From Peptostreptococcaceae bacterium (GTDB lineage: Bacteria > Bacillota > Clostridia > Peptostreptococcales > Anaerovoracaceae), in NCBI GenBank assembly GCA_016650115.1, contig JAENWI010000070.1:1-7139 (forward strand): DNA of 7,139 nt, given 5' to 3'. The notes under the pieces are model-generated. The model saw nothing but the letters and a program-made list of their open reading frames with translations, did no database searches and was not told the origin of the DNA. Position numbers and translations under genes: made by a program. Positions 4,904 through 7,139 of the stretch are shown piece by piece. Every line of letters begins with the position of its first letter. Positions within the stretch are counted from its first letter, which is position 1.

Positions 4904-5714
4904 TATTCCAGTAAATTGTCACCACTGTCGTTGAAGTTTTATCGTGAATTTTCCCCTCAACAGCCACGGATTTCAGATAATCTTTTAGCTTTGTCTCTTC
5001 CTCTTCCGTAATATTTTTATAGGTTTTCACTCTGTTAATATACCAGATGTAAGCTTCTTCTAATGATTTTTCTACATCCCACTCTTCCTGCCGGCAGGTG
5101 AAACGGGGGCAATACCCCAGCTCCCACAGCATTTGGAATGCATATGTAATATTTTCATCTTTCGTCTCTGCATTATTTTCAATACCAGCCAGATTAATCA
5201 CCTGATCCATGATGAAGTCCTTACGTCTTGCGGACTTAACAAGAAAACAATGTTTTTTAGAACAGGCAAGCATTTTTTCAAAGGTTTCTGCACTGTTGAT
5301 ACCTGGCGTCATGTGAGCAAAAACAAGATCAAAATTTTTAACAAATTTCGACTTTTTTACATCAAATTCATCCCAGTCACCAGCGATAAATTCAACATTA
5401 TCTGTACCGGCCTCTTGTGCTCTTTCTCTTGCGAATTGAATCATCTTTGGAGAAAGGTCAAATCCCACTACTTGACCGACTTTTTCTGCCAGAGCAATGG
5501 CATAAACTCCTGCACCGCAGCCTATATCCAATACCTTCATATCCTTTGTCAGTTCAATCGTGGCATTCAAATCCTTCAGAAAATCATTTGATTCCCATTT
5601 CGGCATAGGCTTCTCTTTATAATATAAAGAAGCACTATCCCACATTTTAATGCTCGCATCCATATCTTTATCAGCGGCATTTATCCAGTTTTCCCTAATC
5701 TCCTCAATATTCAT
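4896..5714 (-). CDS. Class I SAM-dependent methyltransferase, substrate unknown
   Basis: A 272-residue Rossmann-fold methyltransferase of the Methyltransf_11/25 kind. Motif I is VLDIGCGAG (61-69), with the acidic ribose-binding residue Asp85 in VGFDLSP (83-89), GDWDEFD (112-118) and the post-motif strand FDLVFAHM (128-135). An N-terminal extension with a KMWDSASLYYKEKPMPKW segment and a C-terminal Trp/Tyr-rich helical part probably form the substrate cap. No substrate can be inferred; small-molecule methylation is as likely as any other. AGGAG (5723-5727) is 8 nt before the ATG. It is the third gene after MarR and the flavodoxin-domain gene with a 99-bp gap and no terminator, so probably one operon. 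It is bracketed by perfect 22-bp inverted repeats, an unusual setting that may mark it as a mobile or separately acquired unit. Confidence 0.88.
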   Translation of the reverse strand: MNIEEIRENWINAADKDMDASIKMWDSASLYYKEKPMPKWESNDFLKDLNATIELTKDMKVLDIGCGAGVYAIALAEKVGQVVGFDLSPKMIQFARERAQEAGTDNVEFIAGDWDEFDVKKSKFVKNFDLVFAHMTPGINSAETFEKMLACSKKHCFLVKSARRKDFIMDQVINLAGIENNAETKDENITYAFQMLWELGYCPRFTCRQEEWDVEKSLEEAYIWYINRVKTYKNITEEEETKLKDYLKSVAVEGKIHDKTSTTVVTIYWNIS

Positions 5715-5729
5715 GCCTTTTTCTCCTTT

Positions 5730-5751
5730 TCAGCTAGGGCCTGGTGGCGCA
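5730..5751. repeat. 22-bp inverted repeat, copy just upstream of the methyltransferase ribosome binding site
   Basis: Perfect reverse complement of 4882-4903, beginning TCAGCTAGGGCC and ending TGGTGGCGCA. It ends two bases from the AGGAG Shine-Dalgarno (5723-5727). In the transcript the two copies could pair across the whole gene, closing an approximately 830-nt loop and affecting access to the ribosome binding site. Confidence 0.9.
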
Positions 5752-5782
5752 CTTATCCCCTACAGCCCAGTAATTTCAAAGC

Positions 5783-5803
5783 AAGGCACCTAAACCTAGC
5801 TAA
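5783..5803. repeat. Degenerate copy of the inverted-repeat motif after the flavodoxin gene
   Basis: GGCACCTAAACCTAGCTAA aligns in the same orientation as 4882-4903, sharing CACC and CCTAGCT (13 of 22 positions by eye). It lies about 10 bp past the flavodoxin stop, the position equivalent to the copy past the methyltransferase stop. Weak alone; the placement makes it worth recording. Confidence 0.4.
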
Positions 5804-5813
5804 AATGTAACTT

Positions 5814-6299
5814 CTAAATATTATTAATACGCTCTGCCAGTTTCGTCATGTTTTCTGGCAAACCCATTGTCTCTGGCGTTCCGGGTTTTGATGCTCTCTG
5901 CATTAATCCAGTTATCATCTTATGCGCCAGACTCATTTTTTCAGTTCTTAATTCTCCCCCAAAGCATTCTTTTGCTATGGCAGCTTCAAGCAGCTCTTTT
6001 GGGAAACAGTTTTTTATTGTTTCATCAAAGTTTTCCGGAAGTCCACAGCATAAAAACAAGGCAATTTTTTTATTTAACAGCTGGTTAATATTAGTTATAC
6101 AATATTCTTTCAGCTTCTTGTTAATTTGGCCCATATAAATCGAGCCTCCAATAATGATATGATCAAATTCTTCGATTGATGGCACATCAGTTGTCTTGAT
6201 ATTAGTAATACTTGCATCACCATCAATTAATTTCTTTAATTTTTCTACGCATTCTTTTGTGTAGCCATATGTACTGGCATAGATTATCAGTGCTTTCAT
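5814..6299 (-). CDS. Flavodoxin-domain protein (Flavodoxin_5 type)
   Basis: A 161-residue FMN-binding-fold protein. The N-terminal strand and phosphate loop MKALIIYASTYGYTKE give the flavodoxin (T/S)xTGxT-like pattern at residues 9-14, with Tyr in place of the first loop Gly. A second strand and loop, FDHIIIGGSIYMGQI (45-59), and the strand KIALFLCCG (78-86) match the flavodoxin_5/HemG-like group of clostridial flavodoxin-domain proteins. Likely a small FMN redox carrier or oxidoreductase; a role in protoporphyrinogen oxidation is not supported because no heme genes are nearby. The start at 6299 is chosen because AGGAGG ends 6 nt upstream; the in-frame ATG at 6320 would place that site inside the gene. 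It lies 49 nt downstream of the MarR gene and is probably in its operon. Confidence 0.85.
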   Translation of the reverse strand: MKALIIYASTYGYTKECVEKLKKLIDGDASITNIKTTDVPSIEEFDHIIIGGSIYMGQINKKLKEYCITNINQLLNKKIALFLCCGLPENFDETIKNCFPKELLEAAIAKECFGGELRTEKMSLAHKMITGLMQRASKPGTPETMGLPENMTKLAERINNI

Positions 6300-6321
6300 C
6301 TTAATCCTCCTCTGGTGCATC

Positions 6322-6334
6322 TCAGCCAGGGCCT
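6322..6334. repeat. Partial copy of the inverted-repeat motif upstream of the flavodoxin gene
   Basis: TCAGCCAGGGCCT matches the first 13 bases of the 5730-5751 copy at 12 positions and has the same orientation. It sits between the MarR stop and the flavodoxin Shine-Dalgarno, the same relative position as the copy before the methyltransferase. Confidence 0.55.
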
Positions 6335-6348
6335 TTCCTTTATTTCCC

Positions 6349-6801
6349 TTATTCCATTTTAATCAGATTTTCCATTATTTTATTCATTACATTTCTTGCT
6401 TCTGTCAACTCATCCTTCGTAATATTCTCAAAAACTTCTTCAACAAATGCCGTACCTTTGGGTTGTGTCTTCGCCCAAAACTGATAGCTTTCGTCCGTCA
6501 TGTTTAAGCGTGTCACTCTGGCATCTTTCTTATCCTTCTGCATCTTCAATAACCCTTTTTGTTCAAGCTTTAATGCAACCTGCTTCACATTCTGATGTGA
6601 ACTGCCCATTTCTTTCGCCACATCTTTCAAGGTCGGTGGCGAATCAAACAGATTGTCTATAATAATAGACAACATCCATTGCTTAGAGGTTATGTCAAAT
6701 TCTTTCAGTTCTCTTTCAAGCAGCGTGTCCATTCGATTTGCTGTAAACAAGAGCGAGCCAAAAATAAATTGTCTGTCTTCCATTTCTTCTAATTTCCCCA
6801 A
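6349..6801 (-). CDS. MarR-family transcriptional regulator
   Basis: A 150-residue winged-helix regulator of normal MarR length. N-terminal dimerisation helix about 8-35, winged helix-turn-helix about 38-102 with PTLKDVAKEMGSSHQNVKQV (56-75) covering the HTH and KDKKDARVTRLNMT (89-102) forming the wing, then a C-terminal dimerisation helix to the end. Probably a dimeric, ligand- or redox-responsive repressor of its own operon with the flavodoxin and methyltransferase genes: its promoter is overlapped by two palindromes. The start is uncertain. TTG at 6801 has GGGGG 7 nt upstream and is preferred; ATG at 6783 (144 residues) has only a weak AGAAGAA. The inducer is unknown. Confidence 0.92.
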   Translation of the reverse strand: MGKLEEMEDRQFIFGSLLFTANRMDTLLERELKEFDITSKQWMLSIIIDNLFDSPPTLKDVAKEMGSSHQNVKQVALKLEQKGLLKMQKDKKDARVTRLNMTDESYQFWAKTQPKGTAFVEEVFENITKDELTEARNVMNKIMENLIKME

Positions 6802-6835
6802 ATGATGGCCCCCTTATTATTTTCGCAAAAGTATA

Positions 6836-6849
6836 GGTAATACATTACC
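6836..6849. promoter_or_regulatory. Palindromic operator 1 for the MarR regulator
   Basis: GGTAATACATTACC, a perfect 6-bp inverted repeat around AC, just downstream of the predicted transcription start of the MarR gene. Its centre is 21 bp from operator 2, about two helical turns. Confidence 0.75.
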
Positions 6850-6856
6850 CTTAATA

Positions 6857-6870
6857 AGTAATATATTACC
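6857..6870. promoter_or_regulatory. Palindromic operator 2 overlapping the -10 element
   Basis: AGTAATATATTACC contains the perfect 12-bp palindrome GTAATATATTAC and matches operator 1 at 12 of 14 positions. It covers the -10 box (6860-6865), so binding should block RNA polymerase. Confidence 0.75.
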
Positions 6871-6888
6871 TACAACGTCTTTTGTCAA
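6860..6888 (-). promoter_or_regulatory. Sigma-A promoter of the MarR-flavodoxin-methyltransferase operon
   Basis: Reverse-strand TTGACA (6888-6883), 17-nt spacer, TATATT (6865-6860), start predicted near 6853. It is placed in the middle of the two palindromes, as expected for an autorepressed MarR gene. Confidence 0.85.
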
Positions 6889-7105
6889 CAGTTTTTTAAA
6901 TAATTTAAAGAACTTTATTTTAACTTATTTTTCTGCATCTTCATTAAATTTTAACACACCTGTTTTTCAAATTACTTTTTCATAAAAAGGTAGGAAACAT
7001 TAGATTCAAGGTGGTATACTACTAATATAATTCGGTTTTAACGTAAATATACGGAATTCAAGTTATAATCATTTGCTTGGAGAAATATATATATGAGGTA
7101 TAGAA

Positions 7106-7139
7106 ATGAAATTTACAAAAAATTATAATTTGCCTGATG
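7106..7139 (+). CDS. Start of an unidentified forward gene, cut by the window end
   Basis: ATG at 7106 opens MKFTKNYNLPD and continues past the window. GAGG (7095-7098) lies 7 nt upstream. Another ATG at 7093 with GGAG upstream opens only an 11-residue frame that ends at 7128, overlapping this start in another frame. Upstream, TATAAT (7026-7031) and TATACT (7016-7021) are possible -10 boxes but lack a good -35. Eleven residues are too few to name the product. The 6889-7105 interval is otherwise AT-rich with no gene seen. Confidence 0.5.
   Translation, partial: MKFTKNYNLPD

Noticed and set aside
5133..5591. Forward 152-residue open frame inside the methyltransferase gene
   Set aside because: It lies antisense to a gene with clear SAM-binding motifs, is Cys/Phe/Ile-rich with no domain pattern, and is a shadow frame.
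4882..5751. Insertion sequence or integron cassette around the methyltransferase
   Set aside because: No transposase or integrase, no target-site duplication beside the repeats, and no attC core sites. The repeats are reported as such without naming an element.

Overview
The window is AT-rich DNA with strong AGGAGG-type ribosome binding sites and TTGACA/TATAAT promoters. Its gene families (LigB/AMMECR1 pair, Amidase_3 protein with copper-amine-oxidase-like C-terminal repeats, flavodoxin-domain protein, MarR regulator) point to a low-G+C anaerobic Firmicute, most likely a member of the Clostridia. The exact genus cannot be read from this window. The layout is mostly chromosomal. No transposase, phage gene, tRNA, rRNA or CRISPR array is visible.

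Left part (1-1934): a forward LapA-domain membrane protein ends at a 12-bp bidirectional terminator that it shares with a convergent reverse-strand pair. That pair is a LigB-type class III extradiol dioxygenase-family protein followed by an AMMECR1 protein, coupled by a TGATG stop/start. These two modules are often one fused protein in Clostridia; here they are two genes, and the radical SAM partner usually associated with them is not in the window.

Leader region (1935-2505): upstream of the LigB/AMMECR1 pair, a near-consensus promoter (2399-2427, reverse) drives about 390 nt of apparently non-genic RNA. It holds six degenerate 15-18 bp tandem repeats, several micro-ORFs, hairpins, and a 17-bp intrinsic terminator whose 5' arm contains the stop codon of a 13-residue ORF with a good Shine-Dalgarno sequence. 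This looks like a translation-coupled attenuator or a stand-alone structured RNA, and I cannot assign it to a known class. It is the best candidate here for something undescribed.

Centre (2506-4895): a secreted N-acetylmuramoyl-L-alanine amidase with its own promoter and a roughly 145-nt 5' UTR, preceded by a 518-bp gene-free stretch carrying short tandem repeats.

Right part (4896-6888): a reverse-strand operon MarR regulator -> flavodoxin-domain protein -> class I SAM methyltransferase. The MarR promoter is covered by two similar palindromes 21 bp apart, which suggests autorepression. The methyltransferase gene is bracketed by perfect 22-bp GC-rich inverted repeats, one just before its Shine-Dalgarno and one overlapping its stop codon. 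The flavodoxin gene carries degenerate versions of the same motif at equivalent positions. This gene-by-gene bracketing is the second notable signal. The last 34 bases start an unidentified forward gene.
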